DNA of 64,000 nt from Achromobacter piechaudii NBRC 102461 (GCF_001571245.1 NZ_BCTK01000014.1:124001-188000); one strand, 5' to 3'; counted from the first letter of the stretch, positions 25,831 through 35,358 are shown. Program-made: numbers and translations. Notes: a model not told the origin generated them from the sequence alone.

Positions 25831-28323
25831 CTACGCGCCCAGATACGCGCGCGCCAGCGCGCCGTCCTGCGCGATGTCCGCCGCCGTGCCCTGCGCCGCC
25901 ACGCGGCCGGACTCCAGCACATAAGCGCGGTCGGCCAGCGACAGGGCCAGCGCCGCCATCTGATCCACCAGCAGAATGGTCATGGATTCCGCGCGCAGGC
26001 GATCCAGCGCTTCGAACAGCTCGTCGATGATCTTGGGCGCCAGGCCCAGCGACGGCTCATCCAGCAGCAGGATCAGCGGCTTGGACATCAGCCCGCGCGC
26101 AATCGCCAGCATCTGCTGTTCGCCGCCCGACAACAGGCCCGCGCGCTGATGCAGGCGTTCGCGCAGGCGCGGGAAGCGCGTCAGCATTTCCTCTACGCGC
26201 GCCTCGCGGTCGCGCGGATGCAGGAATGCGCCCAGACGGATGTTGTCCAGCACGCTCAAGCCGGGAAACACCTGCCGCCCCTCCGGCACCAGCACCAGTC
26301 CGCGCGCGACGATACGGTCGGCGGCCAGGCCGTTGAGCTCGGTCCCTTGCAGATGCATGCCGCCTTGCGCGGGCCGATGCAGCCCGGCCAGCGTGCGCAT
26401 CAATGTCGATTTGCCCGCTCCGTTTGCACCCAGCAACGCCACCATCTCGCCTTGCCGAACTTGCAGGTCGATGCCATGCAGCACCGGGTTTGCGCCGTAG
26501 CCGGTGACGAGATTGCCCACGCCCAGCACTTCGGGCGGCAGCGTCGCGCCGGCCGGCCGCTGCCGCGCGGTGGGGGCGTTGCGCGCGCTCTCATCGCCCA
26601 GATAGGCCTGACGCACGGCGGGCGATTGCTGGATCTGCGCAGGATTGCCCTTAGCCAGTTCGCGGCCCGCATCGATGGCGACGATGTGATCCGAGACACC
26701 CATCACCAGCGCCATGTCGTGCTCGACCAGCAGCACGCCGGCGCCCGCATCGGCGATGCGCCGCAGCAGCCCGGCCAGGCGCGTCTTGTCCTCGCGGGAA
26801 AGACCGGCGGCGGGTTCGTCCATCAGCAGGATGTCGGCGTCGGTGGCCAGCGCGCGGGCAATCTCGACCAGACGTCGATCCACGTGCGGCAGGTCGGCGG
26901 CCGGCGCGTTGAGCGCGCCTTCGTAGCCGCAGAACGCCAGCAGGGCGCGCGCGCGTTCGCGCACGTCGGGCGCGAGGTAGCGGCGTGAGCCCAGCAAGCC
27001 GCCCAGCCGGCCGCGCACCATGCCCAGCGCCACGTTGTCTTCGACCGTCAAGGTGTCGAACAACTGCGAGGTCTGGTAGGTGCGGCCGATGCCGCTGCGC
27101 GCCACGCGATAGGCGGGCAGCGCGGCCAGCGGCGCGTCGCCCAGCGCCACTGTGCCGGCCGTGGGCTGGTAGTAGCCACTGAGCATGTTGATGACGGTGG
27201 ACTTGCCCGCGCCATTGGGTCCGATCAGCGCCGTGACGGCCGCGGGGGGCACGTCAAACGAAACGGATTGCACCGCGCGCACGCCGCCGAACGTCATGGT
27301 CAGCGCGTCCGCGCGCAGCACGCGTCGCGCCCGTCCGGCCGCCGACATGCCGCCGCCTGCGCGTGGGGCCAACTCTTGGCCCGCGCCATTGCGACGCCAG
27401 CGCGACAGCAAGCCCGCCACGCCATCCGGCGCGGCCCACAACACCACCAGCAGGAAGGCGCCGAAGAACAGCAGCCGGTATTCCTCAAGGCTGGACAGCA
27501 GCTCGGGCAACAGCCCCACCACCACCGCGCCCAGCAAGGGGCCCGCCAGCGACCCCGCGCCGCCCAGCGTCACCGCCAGCACGAACAGGATCGACTGCAT
27601 GAAGTTGAAGTTGTGCGGCGTGATCATGCCCGCCTGCGGCGCATACAGCCCTCCCGCCAGGCCCACCACGGCTGCCGACACCATGAACGCCACGGTCTTC
27701 ACCATTAGCGGATTGATGCCGATGGATTCGCTGGCGGTCTCGCTGTCCTTGACCGCGCGCATCGCCGCGCCCCAGGTTCCGCGCGACAGCAGCGCATACG
27801 CGGCCAAGGCCACGAACACCGCAACGATGGCCAGCATCGCCACGCCCCGGTCGCCGCCTATGCCGGCAAGCGAGGGCTGCACAATGCCCATCAAGCCGTT
27901 CTGGCCGCCCGTGACGTCGCCGCCTTCGATCAGCGCGTGTTCCACGATGAAGCCGAACGCGATGGTGATCATCGCCAGGTAAGGCCCTTTGACGCGCAGC
28001 GCCGGCAAGGCCAGCAACAGGCCGGCCGCACCCGCCACGACGGCTGCGGCCGGCCAGGCCAGCCAGAAGCTCCAACCCGCCTGGCCCGTCAGGATGGCCA
28101 CGGTGTACGCGCCGATGGCGTAAAAGCCCGCATGGCCGAATGACATCTGCCCGGTCAATCCCAGCAGCACGTTCAGGCCGATGCCGGCCAGCGCCAGCAA
28201 CGCCACATTGCCCAGCACGAACACGTAGTAGCCGTTGACGGTGGCGGCCAAAACCAGGGCGGCCACGGCCAGCAGCGCATAGAGCGCCAGCGGTAGCCAG
28301 CGCGATGCAAGTCGCTTATTCAT
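25831..28323 (-). CDS. branched-chain-type ABC transporter, LivM-LivG-LivF triple fusion
   Basis: One 830-residue chain holds three subunits. Residues about 1-325 are a LivM permease (GLNVLLGLTGQMSFGHAGFYAIGAY). The LivG ATPase follows with Walker A GPNGAGKST near 365, an altered signature LPHVDRRLVEIARAL and Walker B ILLMDEPAAGLS. The LivF ATPase has Walker A GANGAGKST near 629, LSGGEQQMLAIARGLMS and LILLLDEPSLGL. The start overlaps the livH stop as TGATG. The fusion fixes a 1:1:1 ratio, so a full transporter needs only LivH and the binding protein besides. Confidence 0.93.
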   Translation of the reverse strand: MNKRLASRWLPLALYALLAVAALVLAATVNGYYVFVLGNVALLALAGIGLNVLLGLTGQMSFGHAGFYAIGAYTVAILTGQAGWSFWLAWPAAAVVAGAAGLLLALPALRVKGPYLAMITIAFGFIVEHALIEGGDVTGGQNGLMGIVQPSLAGIGGDRGVAMLAIVAVFVALAAYALLSRGTWGAAMRAVKDSETASESIGINPLMVKTVAFMVSAAVVGLAGGLYAPQAGMITPHNFNFMQSILFVLAVTLGGAGSLAGPLLGAVVVGLLPELLSSLEEYRLLFFGAFLLVVLWAAPDGVAGLLSRWRRNGAGQELAPRAGGGMSAAGRARRVLRADALTMTFGGVRAVQSVSFDVPPAAVTALIGPNGAGKSTVINMLSGYYQPTAGTVALGDAPLAALPAYRVARSGIGRTYQTSQLFDTLTVEDNVALGMVRGRLGGLLGSRRYLAPDVRERARALLAFCGYEGALNAPAADLPHVDRRLVEIARALATDADILLMDEPAAGLSREDKTRLAGLLRRIADAGAGVLLVEHDMALVMGVSDHIVAIDAGRELAKGNPAQIQQSPAVRQAYLGDESARNAPTARQRPAGATLPPEVLGVGNLVTGYGANPVLHGIDLQVRQGEMVALLGANGAGKSTLMRTLAGLHRPAQGGMHLQGTELNGLAADRIVARGLVLVPEGRQVFPGLSVLDNIRLGAFLHPRDREARVEEMLTRFPRLRERLHQRAGLLSGGEQQMLAIARGLMSKPLILLLDEPSLGLAPKIIDELFEALDRLRAESMTILLVDQMAALALSLADRAYVLESGRVAAQGTAADIAQDGALARAYLGA

Positions 28324-29201
28324 CAGACCTTCCTGACATCGGCGCGGCCGAAGAGTCCATTGGGACGCACGGCCAGCATGACGATCACCAGCGTGAAGCT
28401 GATGATCTGGGTGTATCCGGAGCCCAGCGCCACGGTGATCAGCGCTTCGACCACGCCAAACAGCAGGCCCGCGATCATCACGCCCCAGGCGCTGGTGATG
28501 CCGCCCAGGATGGCGACCACGTAGGCTTTCAGCCCGAACAACGTGCCCATGTCCGCCTGCACGTTGAACAGGGGCGCGACCAATGCGCCCGCCACGCCCG
28601 CGAACAACGTGGACACGGCGAACGCGGCCATGATGGCGTGGCGCACGGGGATGCCCATGAGGCGCGCGGCGTTCGGGTTCTGCACCACCGCCAGTAGCGC
28701 CACGCCCCAGCGCGTGCGGCGCGACAAGGTATGCAGCGCCGCCGCCAGCGCCAAGCCCACCAGCGGGATCAGCAGTTGCAGCGGGTAGATGCCCAGCCCC
28801 AGGCCGCCGATTTCAAGCGGGGCCTGGGCCAGCGGTGACGGCAGGCTGCGCGGTTCCTTGCCGAACGTGAACATCACGACGTTGTCCAGCACGATGCCCA
28901 GCGCCACCGTCGACATCAGCCACGCGTTCGAGCCCCGGCTGGCGAACGGCCGTACCGCCAGCCGCTCGACCACCAGGCCATACACGCCGCACAACACCAG
29001 CGCCAGCAGCAGCGCGGGCGCAAGCGGCCAGCCCAGCGTCTGCGCAAACGTGTAGGTCAGCACGGCGCCCAACATCATGGAACTGCCCTGGGCAAAATTC
29101 ACCGTCCCCGACACGGCGTAGGTCAGGTAGAAGCCCAGGGCCATCAGCCCGTACATGCTTCCCAGACCCAGGCCGCTGACTATGGCGGACATCAACAACA
29201 T
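28323..29201 (-). CDS. branched-chain-type ABC transporter permease, LivH family
   Basis: This is a 292-residue inner-membrane permease of the LivH type. SGLGLGSMYGLMALGFYLTYAVSGTVNFAQGSSMMLGA at the N-terminus and LKAYVVAILGGITSAWGVMIAGLLFGVVEALI near the C-terminus are family blocks. It pairs with the LivM part of the downstream fusion. The start has GGGAG upstream. The operon order is binding protein, LivH, LivM-G-F. Confidence 0.93.
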   Translation of the reverse strand: MLLMSAIVSGLGLGSMYGLMALGFYLTYAVSGTVNFAQGSSMMLGAVLTYTFAQTLGWPLAPALLLALVLCGVYGLVVERLAVRPFASRGSNAWLMSTVALGIVLDNVVMFTFGKEPRSLPSPLAQAPLEIGGLGLGIYPLQLLIPLVGLALAAALHTLSRRTRWGVALLAVVQNPNAARLMGIPVRHAIMAAFAVSTLFAGVAGALVAPLFNVQADMGTLFGLKAYVVAILGGITSAWGVMIAGLLFGVVEALITVALGSGYTQIISFTLVIVMLAVRPNGLFGRADVRKV

Positions 29202-29240
29202 GCGCGTCTCCCGCGTGATTCGTTCGCTTGACCGCGTCGC

Positions 29241-30431
29241 TTATTGCGCGCCCTTGACGGGCAGGATGCGGTTGTCGATGAACTGCGTCCACACGTAGTC
29301 GTTCTCGCGCAGCGCATCGTGCGAGGCCGGCGTGAAGGGCTGCTCGTAGGTCTTGATCAGGCCGTCGTACTTGCCGATCTTGTAGAAGCCCTGGCGTACC
29401 GCGTCGCCATCGGTCGAACCGGCCTGTGCAATCGCCAGCGCCGCCAGCTGCATGCCGTCATAGGCGTTGGCCACGCCCACGGCCGGGGTGATGTCCTGCG
29501 GGCCCTTGATGTCGGAATACTTGGTCTTGAGCGCCTGCATCACCTTGTCGCCCACCGGCCCTTGCTTGCCGAAGAAGCTGTAGGTCTGCACGAAGTGCAC
29601 ATTCTTGGCGTTGGGGCCGGCCAGCTCCGTGAAGCGGCCACCGGCGGGGCCCCAGTGCGAGACGATCGGCACCTTCCAGCCCATGCGGTCCAGCGACTTC
29701 ACCACCTGCGCCGACGGGCCCACGTTGCCCACCAGGAACAGCGTGTCCGCGCCGGCCGCCTTCAGGCGGCTCAGTTGCGGCACCACGTCCAGGTCATTGG
29801 GCTGGAATTTTTCGGTGCCGGCCGCCGTGAGCTTGGCGCTGGCCAACGCGGCGTTCAGTCCTTTTTCGTTGGACTCGCCCCAGGGGTTGTTCACCAGGAT
29901 CAGGCCGGGCTTGGCGGTTTGGAACGTCTTTTGCGCGTACTGGACCATCGCGCTGTCCACGATTTCGTCCATCGCCGACACGCGGAACACGAAGTTCGGA
30001 TTGCCCTTGTTCTGCGTGATGGCGGTGCCTGCGGCCCACGGGCCCATGAAGGGCACTTTCTCTTGATTCACGATGGGCACGATCGCCATTGACACGGGCG
30101 TGTCCAGGCCGCCGAACAGCACGGCAACCTTCTCCTTGAAGATCAGTTCGCGCGCGGCGGCCATGCCCTTGGCGGGATTGCCTTCGTCATCGCGGCGCAC
30201 CAGCACGACCTGGCGCCCATCGAGCAGGCCGCCCTTGGCGTTGATCTCGTCGATGGCGATCGTCATGCCGCGCGTCAGCGCTTCGCCTGCGCGGGCCGAT
30301 TCCCCCGACAGCGCGGTGATCAGGCCGATCTTGATCGGATCGGCGGCAAGCGCCGGTTGCAGGGCGAAGCCGGCCGAGAAGAGGGCGGCGGCGGTGGCGC
30401 GAAGCAGAAAGGAACGGCGGGTCGGGACCAT
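29241..30431 (-). CDS. periplasmic ABC substrate-binding protein, Leu/Ile/Val-type
   Basis: The receptor (396 residues) begins with a twin-Arg-like signal (MVPTRRSFLLRATAAALFSAGFALQPALA) and continues PIKIGLITALSGESARAGEALTRGMTIAIDEINAKGG, the opening of LivJ/LivK-type periplasmic proteins. It delivers its ligand to the LivH/LivMGF transporter. Ligand is unknown; this family also takes amides, urea and aromatic compounds. CAGGAGTG precedes the ATG; the open frame reaches back a further 69 codons without support. It is first in the operon and divergent from a deacetylase-fold gene. Confidence 0.92.
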   Translation of the reverse strand: MVPTRRSFLLRATAAALFSAGFALQPALAADPIKIGLITALSGESARAGEALTRGMTIAIDEINAKGGLLDGRQVVLVRRDDEGNPAKGMAAARELIFKEKVAVLFGGLDTPVSMAIVPIVNQEKVPFMGPWAAGTAITQNKGNPNFVFRVSAMDEIVDSAMVQYAQKTFQTAKPGLILVNNPWGESNEKGLNAALASAKLTAAGTEKFQPNDLDVVPQLSRLKAAGADTLFLVGNVGPSAQVVKSLDRMGWKVPIVSHWGPAGGRFTELAGPNAKNVHFVQTYSFFGKQGPVGDKVMQALKTKYSDIKGPQDITPAVGVANAYDGMQLAALAIAQAGSTDGDAVRQGFYKIGKYDGLIKTYEQPFTPASHDALRENDYVWTQFIDNRILPVKGAQ

Positions 30432-30662
30432 CGGGGCACTCCTGAAAAAGTGGAACGGATCTTGCATGGGGATAAGGGCTGCTTGCGTAGCCCATGCAAG
30501 ATCCATGCCACCCGTGCCCAGCCGGCCCGGAGTCGCGGCGATCGCTCTGCCGCACGGGGATATGCAGCGTCTTTGAGCGTGGTTTGTCTGCGTCAAAGCT
30601 TGGTTTTGTTTCCAAAGCGACCGAAATTTTGTTAACAATCATGCATCAGGATTTGCACCAAA

Positions 30663-31625
30663 ATGAATCCAACCTTGCTTGCAAGCACTAATCCGGGGCG
30701 TGACGACGTCCCCGCGTGGACGCCCGACGCGCTGGCCTGCCATGGCCGTTTCGCGTATCAGGGCATCGCCGGCCGGCCCGACTACGTCTGGCCCAACGGC
30801 GCGCGCCTGGCCGTCTACCTGGGTTTCAACATCGAGCACTTCGCGTTTGGGGAAGGGCTGGGGGCCGAACTGGGCCCGGCATCGCCGCATCCCGACGTGC
30901 TGAACTACGCCTGGCGTGAATACGGCAACCGGGTCGGCGCGTGGCGCTGCCTGGAGCTGTTCGACCAGTTGCGCCTGCCCGCTGGCGTACTGATCAACAC
31001 CGCGCTGTATGACCATTGCCCGGAACTGATCGATGCGTTCCACGCGCGCGGCGATGAATTGATCGGCCACGGCTTCAGCAACGCGCATCGGCAGGGCGGC
31101 TTGTCCGAGGACGACGAAAGCGCATTGCTGGCGCATTGCCGCGACCGCATCGAGCGGCACGCCGGGAAGGCCCCGGCGGGCTGGTTGTCGCCGTGGATAT
31201 CGGAAAGCCGCGCGACCCCCGACTTGCTGGCCGAATCCGGCTACCGCTATACGCTGAATTGGTGCCATGACGACCAGCCCATGCGCATGCGCACCCGCGC
31301 GGGCGACCTGTGGGCCATCCCGTATCCGCAGGAGCTGAACGACATTCCGATGATCATGGGCCGCAAGATGGACGCGCGCGACTTTGCCGATATGATCCTC
31401 GATCAGTTCGAGGAAATGCGTGCGCAGTCCGCTCGCCAGCCGCTGGTGATGGGCATCGCGCTGCATCCCTACATCGTCGGGCAGCCGTATCGATTGCGTC
31501 ACCTGCGGCGGGCGCTGGAACCACTGGCCGCCGCGCGTGACCGGGGCGAAATCTGGTTCACCACGCCTGGCGACATCTACCGCCACGTGGACAGCTTGCC
31601 GCCCGAGGTGATCGCCCGGCTGTAA
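30663..31625 (+). CDS. polysaccharide-deacetylase-fold hydrolase (PuuE/allantoinase-like)
   Basis: The protein (320 residues) has the NodB-like fold: AVYLGFNIEHFAFG, REYGNRVGAWRCLELFDQLRLPAGVLINTALYDHCPELIDAF, ELIGHGFSN and GWLSPWISESRATPDLLAESGYRYTLNWCHDDQP. The last segments resemble the PuuE-type, cofactor-independent allantoinases and related C-N hydrolases rather than peptidoglycan deacetylases. The reaction is inferred as hydrolysis of a cyclic or linear amide. It is followed by a GntR regulator and a flavin-reductase-like gene, opposite the ABC importer. Confidence 0.78.
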   Translation: MNPTLLASTNPGRDDVPAWTPDALACHGRFAYQGIAGRPDYVWPNGARLAVYLGFNIEHFAFGEGLGAELGPASPHPDVLNYAWREYGNRVGAWRCLELFDQLRLPAGVLINTALYDHCPELIDAFHARGDELIGHGFSNAHRQGGLSEDDESALLAHCRDRIERHAGKAPAGWLSPWISESRATPDLLAESGYRYTLNWCHDDQPMRMRTRAGDLWAIPYPQELNDIPMIMGRKMDARDFADMILDQFEEMRAQSARQPLVMGIALHPYIVGQPYRLRHLRRALEPLAAARDRGEIWFTTPGDIYRHVDSLPPEVIARL

Positions 31626-31704
31626 TGGCCGGGCCGTCATCGTGCTTATCCGTCGCCTTGTCCCGTTCCTCTGCCCGCCTTGCCCTTTATTGCCAGAGTC
31701 CAGC

Positions 31705-32475
31705 ATGCCCACCCGAAAGACCGCCAAGCCCCGCGCCAAGCCCGCCACCCGTGACAAGATCGACCCGCCGCCCACCGTGGCGGCCGTTCCTGCCGAGGGC
31801 GCGCCCGACAACGACATGGAACGCCGCATCTGCGAAGCGGTGTATGAAAGCGTGATGAGTCAGCGGCTCACGCCCGGCACGAAGCTGCCGGAAGCGGCCA
31901 TCTGCGAATTGTTTGGCGTGTCGCGCTCGGTGGCGCGCAAGGCCTTGCAGCGGCTGGCGCACGAGCACGTGGTGGACCTGCATCACAACCGCGGCGCCGT
32001 CGTGGCCGAGCCCACGCCCGAAGACACGCGCCAGATCTTCCAGGCGCGCCGCGCGCTGGAAGCGGCGCTCTTGCCGCTGGCCGTCGCACGCGCGACCAAG
32101 GCCGACTACGCCTCGCTGCGCAAGCAGTTGCGCGACGAGCACGCCTTGCTGCATCGCGCGGGCCAGCCCGCCTGGGCGCGCCAGGCCAGCGCCTTTCACG
32201 TTCGGCTGGGCGAACTTTCGGGCAACGCCATCCTGCACGGCTACCTGGCGGAACTGGTGTCGCGCTGCTCCTTGATCGTGGCGCTGTACGAACCGCCCGG
32301 CAATGCGGCGTGCGAACACGGCGAACACGTGTCGATCGTCGACCTGATGGAACGCGGCGAGGTGGCCGAAGCCGTGAAGATCAATGACAACCACCTGGCG
32401 GACCTGGAGCGGCGCATCAGCCTTGAGCGCCCGCAGCCCGCGCAAACCCTTGCCCAGATGCTGGGATTGGCCTGA
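31705..32475 (+). CDS. GntR/FadR-family transcriptional regulator
   Basis: This 256-residue regulator has a basic, Pro/Ala-rich N-terminal tail of about 35 residues. A winged helix follows (VMSQRLTPGTKLPEAAICELFGVSRSVARKALQRLAHEHVVDLH), then an all-helical FCD effector domain (RQIFQARRALEAALLPLAV and AFHVRLGELSGNAILHGYL). Start ATG 31705 is preferred over an upstream in-frame TTG. It likely controls the flanking transport and hydrolase genes. The effector is unknown. Confidence 0.88.
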   Translation: MPTRKTAKPRAKPATRDKIDPPPTVAAVPAEGAPDNDMERRICEAVYESVMSQRLTPGTKLPEAAICELFGVSRSVARKALQRLAHEHVVDLHHNRGAVVAEPTPEDTRQIFQARRALEAALLPLAVARATKADYASLRKQLRDEHALLHRAGQPAWARQASAFHVRLGELSGNAILHGYLAELVSRCSLIVALYEPPGNAACEHGEHVSIVDLMERGEVAEAVKINDNHLADLERRISLERPQPAQTLAQMLGLA

Positions 32476-32476
32476 T

Positions 32477-33118
32477 ATGGAAATCGATTTCGACGCAATC
32501 ACCGAGTACCAGCGCTACAAGCTGATGGCCAGCCTGATCGTGCCCCGGCCCATCGCGCTGATCACCACCTTGTCGGACACCGGCGTGGTCAACGCCGCGC
32601 CGTTCAGCATGTTCAACATGCTGGGCGAGGACCCGCCCATCGTCATGGTCAGCATCAACCGCCTGGAAGACGGCGGCTTGAAGGACACGGCGCGCAACAT
32701 CGCGCGCGACAAGGAATTCGTGGTGCACCTGACCGACGAAGCCATGGCCGAAAAAATGCACCGCTGCGGCGACCGCCTGCCGGCCGACATCAGCGAGCTG
32801 GCCCACGCCGGCCTGGACGCCGCGCCCAGCCATCACGTCAAGCCGCCGCGCATCGTGCAGGCGCCCGTGGCGTTCGAATGCACGCTGTACGAAACCATGG
32901 AAACCGCCAGCCGCCAGATCTTCATCGGCCAGGTCCGCTGGCTGCACGCACGCGATGGCCTGATCGACACTGAAACCTGGCGCGTGCGATTGCAAGACTA
33001 CTTCCCGGTGGGGCGATTCGGCGCAAGCTTCTACGTCACCACGCGCGACCGCTACGCCATCGGCGCGGCCGACGCCCCGGCAGGGACGTCGGCGAGTACG
33101 GCGATTGATGAAATTTGA
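32477..33118 (+). CDS. flavin reductase-like FMN-binding split-barrel protein
   Basis: The protein (213 residues) matches the DIM6/NTAB flavin-reductase-like family: YKLMASLIVPRPIALITTLSDTGVVNAAPFSMFNMLGEDPPIVMVSI forms the FMN-binding split barrel, then DTARNIARDKEFVVHL. It may reduce flavin for a partner monooxygenase or act on its own; no monooxygenase gene is seen. It starts 1 bp after the GntR stop, so the two genes are cotranscribed. Confidence 0.85.
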   Translation: MEIDFDAITEYQRYKLMASLIVPRPIALITTLSDTGVVNAAPFSMFNMLGEDPPIVMVSINRLEDGGLKDTARNIARDKEFVVHLTDEAMAEKMHRCGDRLPADISELAHAGLDAAPSHHVKPPRIVQAPVAFECTLYETMETASRQIFIGQVRWLHARDGLIDTETWRVRLQDYFPVGRFGASFYVTTRDRYAIGAADAPAGTSASTAIDEI

Positions 33119-33156
33119 GCTGCCATGCCAGCGGACATGTGCATCAGCTTCGTTAG

Positions 33157-33255
33157 CTATTCCACGCGCCGCTGTTCGGCAAGGATGTCTTCCAGCGTTC
33201 GCTGGTGCCCGTGGTCATTTTGTGGCCCTCGGGCATCAATATCGCTCGAGTCTAA
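33157..33255 (+). pseudogene. possible C-terminal remnant of a lost gene
   Basis: A 32-codon frame with strongly GC-biased third positions ends in TAA and has no start; a TAG stops the frame directly upstream. The peptide includes FHAPLFGKDVFQRSLVPVV and ILWPSGINIARV, which read like a normal protein end. I do not recognise the family. It lies in the gap between the convergent flavin-reductase and LysR genes, a typical place for decayed genes. Confidence 0.3.
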
Positions 33256-33296
33256 ATCTTTTGTCGCCCTGGGGCTACAAAAGGGTGCTCATTTTG

Positions 33297-34220
33297 TCAC
33301 CAACAGCCGCCGCCCGCCCCAGCCCCCTTCAAATGCCGCGCAAAGCGTTGCGCCAGGAACTCTACGAAGGCCACCGTCTTGGCGGGCAGGTTCAGGCGTT
33401 CCGGGTATAGCGCGTGGATGTCGGCGGGCGGGGTGCGCCAGTCGGACAGCACTTCACGCAGCCGGCCTTCGCGCAGATAGGCGGCGGTTTCCCATTCCGA
33501 GCGCATGACGATGCCGTGGCCGTCCAGCGCCCATTCCAGCGCGCTTTGGCCGTCGTTGGAACTGACCGGCCCGCGCACTTTGACGGTTTCGGCGCGTTGG
33601 CCGGCTTGCAGCCGCCAGGTGCCGTAGGCGACGTCGTTCTCGCGCACGACGATGCAGCGGTGCCGTTGCAGGTCGCCCGGCGTGCGGGGTTCGCCGTAGG
33701 TGTCCAGGTAGCGCGGCGAGGCGCATAGCAGCCTGCGGTTCGAAGCGATCTTGCGGGCGGTGAGCCGGGCGTCGGGCATGTCGCCAAACCGCACGGCGAC
33801 GTCGAAGCCTTCTTCGATCAGGTTCAGCGGCCGGTCGGTCAGGCGCATCAGCACTTCGACGTCGGGATACTGACGCGCGAAATCCGACACGGCGGGCACG
33901 ATGTGCGCGCGGCCAAAACCAAAGGTGGCGTTCAGCCGCAGCAAGCCCTGAGGTTGGGCGCGGGCGCTGGATACCGAGCGTTCCAGCGCTTCCAGGTCCG
34001 CCAGGATGCGGCCGCCTTCGGCAAGGTACAGCTCGCCTTCCTGCGTCACGCTGACGCGGCGCGTGGTGCGGTTCAGCAACCGCACGCCCAGCCGCTGTTC
34101 CAGACGGGCCAGCCGCGCGCTGATGGCGGGCGGCGTCAGGCCCAGCTCGCGGGCGGTGGCGGACAGATTGCCGTGCTTGACCACCAGCGAGAAGAAAGCG
34201 AGATCGGAAAGTGCGTCCAT
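33297..34220 (-). CDS. LysR-family transcriptional regulator
   Basis: This 307-residue regulator opens DALSDLAFFSLVVKHGNLSATARELGLTPPAISARLARLEQRLGVRLLNRTTRRVSVT, a typical LysR winged helix, followed by a PBP-like effector domain (RLTDRPLNLIEEGFDVAVRFGDMPD). The effector-domain motif fits the CrgA/DsdC-like LTTR subgroup. It is divergent from the Bug receptor and leuCD-like genes with a 154-bp AT-rich gap, so it most likely controls that operon. Effector unknown. Confidence 0.92.
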   Translation of the reverse strand: MDALSDLAFFSLVVKHGNLSATARELGLTPPAISARLARLEQRLGVRLLNRTTRRVSVTQEGELYLAEGGRILADLEALERSVSSARAQPQGLLRLNATFGFGRAHIVPAVSDFARQYPDVEVLMRLTDRPLNLIEEGFDVAVRFGDMPDARLTARKIASNRRLLCASPRYLDTYGEPRTPGDLQRHRCIVVRENDVAYGTWRLQAGQRAETVKVRGPVSSNDGQSALEWALDGHGIVMRSEWETAAYLREGRLREVLSDWRTPPADIHALYPERLNLPAKTVAFVEFLAQRFARHLKGAGAGGGCW

Positions 34221-34374
34221 GGCCTATACGCGCCCACGCGCCTATTTATAAATTCAATTTAATAAAGATTTAGTTTTACCGCGAATTATAAGAATCGAAC
34301 CGGCTTATACACTGGCCTTTCCCATATAGAGCCGCGCGGGGCGTTCCTGACGTGGTCCACCGAGGAGACAAACA

Positions 34375-35358
34375 ATGAAATTCACACCTGTCGCCCGTGC
34401 CTGGTGCGCGGCCCTTGCCATCGGAACCTGTTGGACATTTCCGGCTGGCGCCGCCGACGCATTTCCCGACCGCGCCATCACGCTGGTCGTGCCGTTCGCG
34501 CCGGGCGGCAGCGTGGACATCGCCGCGCGGCTGATCTCTGACGCGTGGGCGCGCGCGCTCGGGCAGAGCGTGATCGTCGAAAACCGTGCGGGCGCGTCGG
34601 GCAACATCGGCATGGCTGCCGTCGCGCGTGCGCAGCCCAATGGCTACACGCTGGCCATCAACACCATGTCGCTCGCCATCAATCCGGCGCTGTTCAAGGA
34701 CATGCCGTTCGACACGAAGAAAGACCTGCGTTCGGTGGGCACGGTGGGCACCTCGCAGCATGTGCTGACGGTGACCAACACCTTGCCCGTGGCCAACGTC
34801 AGTGAACTGCTGGCCTACGTGCGCGCGCGTCCCGCCAACGATCTGAGCTTCGGCTCGGCCGGCACGGGCAGCACCTTCCATATGGCGGCGGAGCTGTTCA
34901 AGTCGGTGTCCAAGACTCAGATCCTGCACGTGCCGTACAAGGGCGGCGGTCCGGCCATGGTGGACACCATCAGCGGACAGGTGCAGATGAGCTTTCCGGT
35001 GCTATCCGCCGCCAAGCCGCAGGTGGACGGCAAGAAGCTGCGCGCGTTGGGGGTGACCGGCACGACGCGTTCGCCGCTGCTGCCCGACGTGCCGACCATC
35101 GCGGAATCCGGCCTGCCCGGCTATGAATTCAATACGTGGTTCGTCGTCAGCGCGCCGGCGGGCACGCCGCAGCCGGTGATCGACACGCTGAACGCGAAGC
35201 TGGCCCAGGCGCTGCAATCGCCCGAGCTGAAGGCGCGCATGCAGCGCGAAGGGTTTGACCCGCTGGTCTCTACGCCCGCCAAGACGGATGACATGGTGGC
35301 AGCCGAAATGACGCGCTGGGCCGGCGTCGTGAAAGACGCCGGCATCGAGGCCAACTGA
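34375..35358 (+). CDS. Bug/TctC-type periplasmic solute-binding protein
   Basis: The protein (327 residues) has a signal peptide (residues 1-23, ending PAGAA) and then FPDRAITLVVPFAPGGSVDIAARLISDAW, the hallmark of Bug receptors, with GAGTGSTFHMAAELFKSVSKTQILHVPYKGGGPAM midway. Bug proteins bind carboxylates and related small ligands; only some work with TctAB permeases, and none is encoded nearby. GGAG lies before the ATG. It heads a likely operon with LeuC/LeuD paralogues and a hydrolase. Confidence 0.9.
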   Translation: MKFTPVARAWCAALAIGTCWTFPAGAADAFPDRAITLVVPFAPGGSVDIAARLISDAWARALGQSVIVENRAGASGNIGMAAVARAQPNGYTLAINTMSLAINPALFKDMPFDTKKDLRSVGTVGTSQHVLTVTNTLPVANVSELLAYVRARPANDLSFGSAGTGSTFHMAAELFKSVSKTQILHVPYKGGGPAMVDTISGQVQMSFPVLSAAKPQVDGKKLRALGVTGTTRSPLLPDVPTIAESGLPGYEFNTWFVVSAPAGTPQPVIDTLNAKLAQALQSPELKARMQREGFDPLVSTPAKTDDMVAAEMTRWAGVVKDAGIEAN

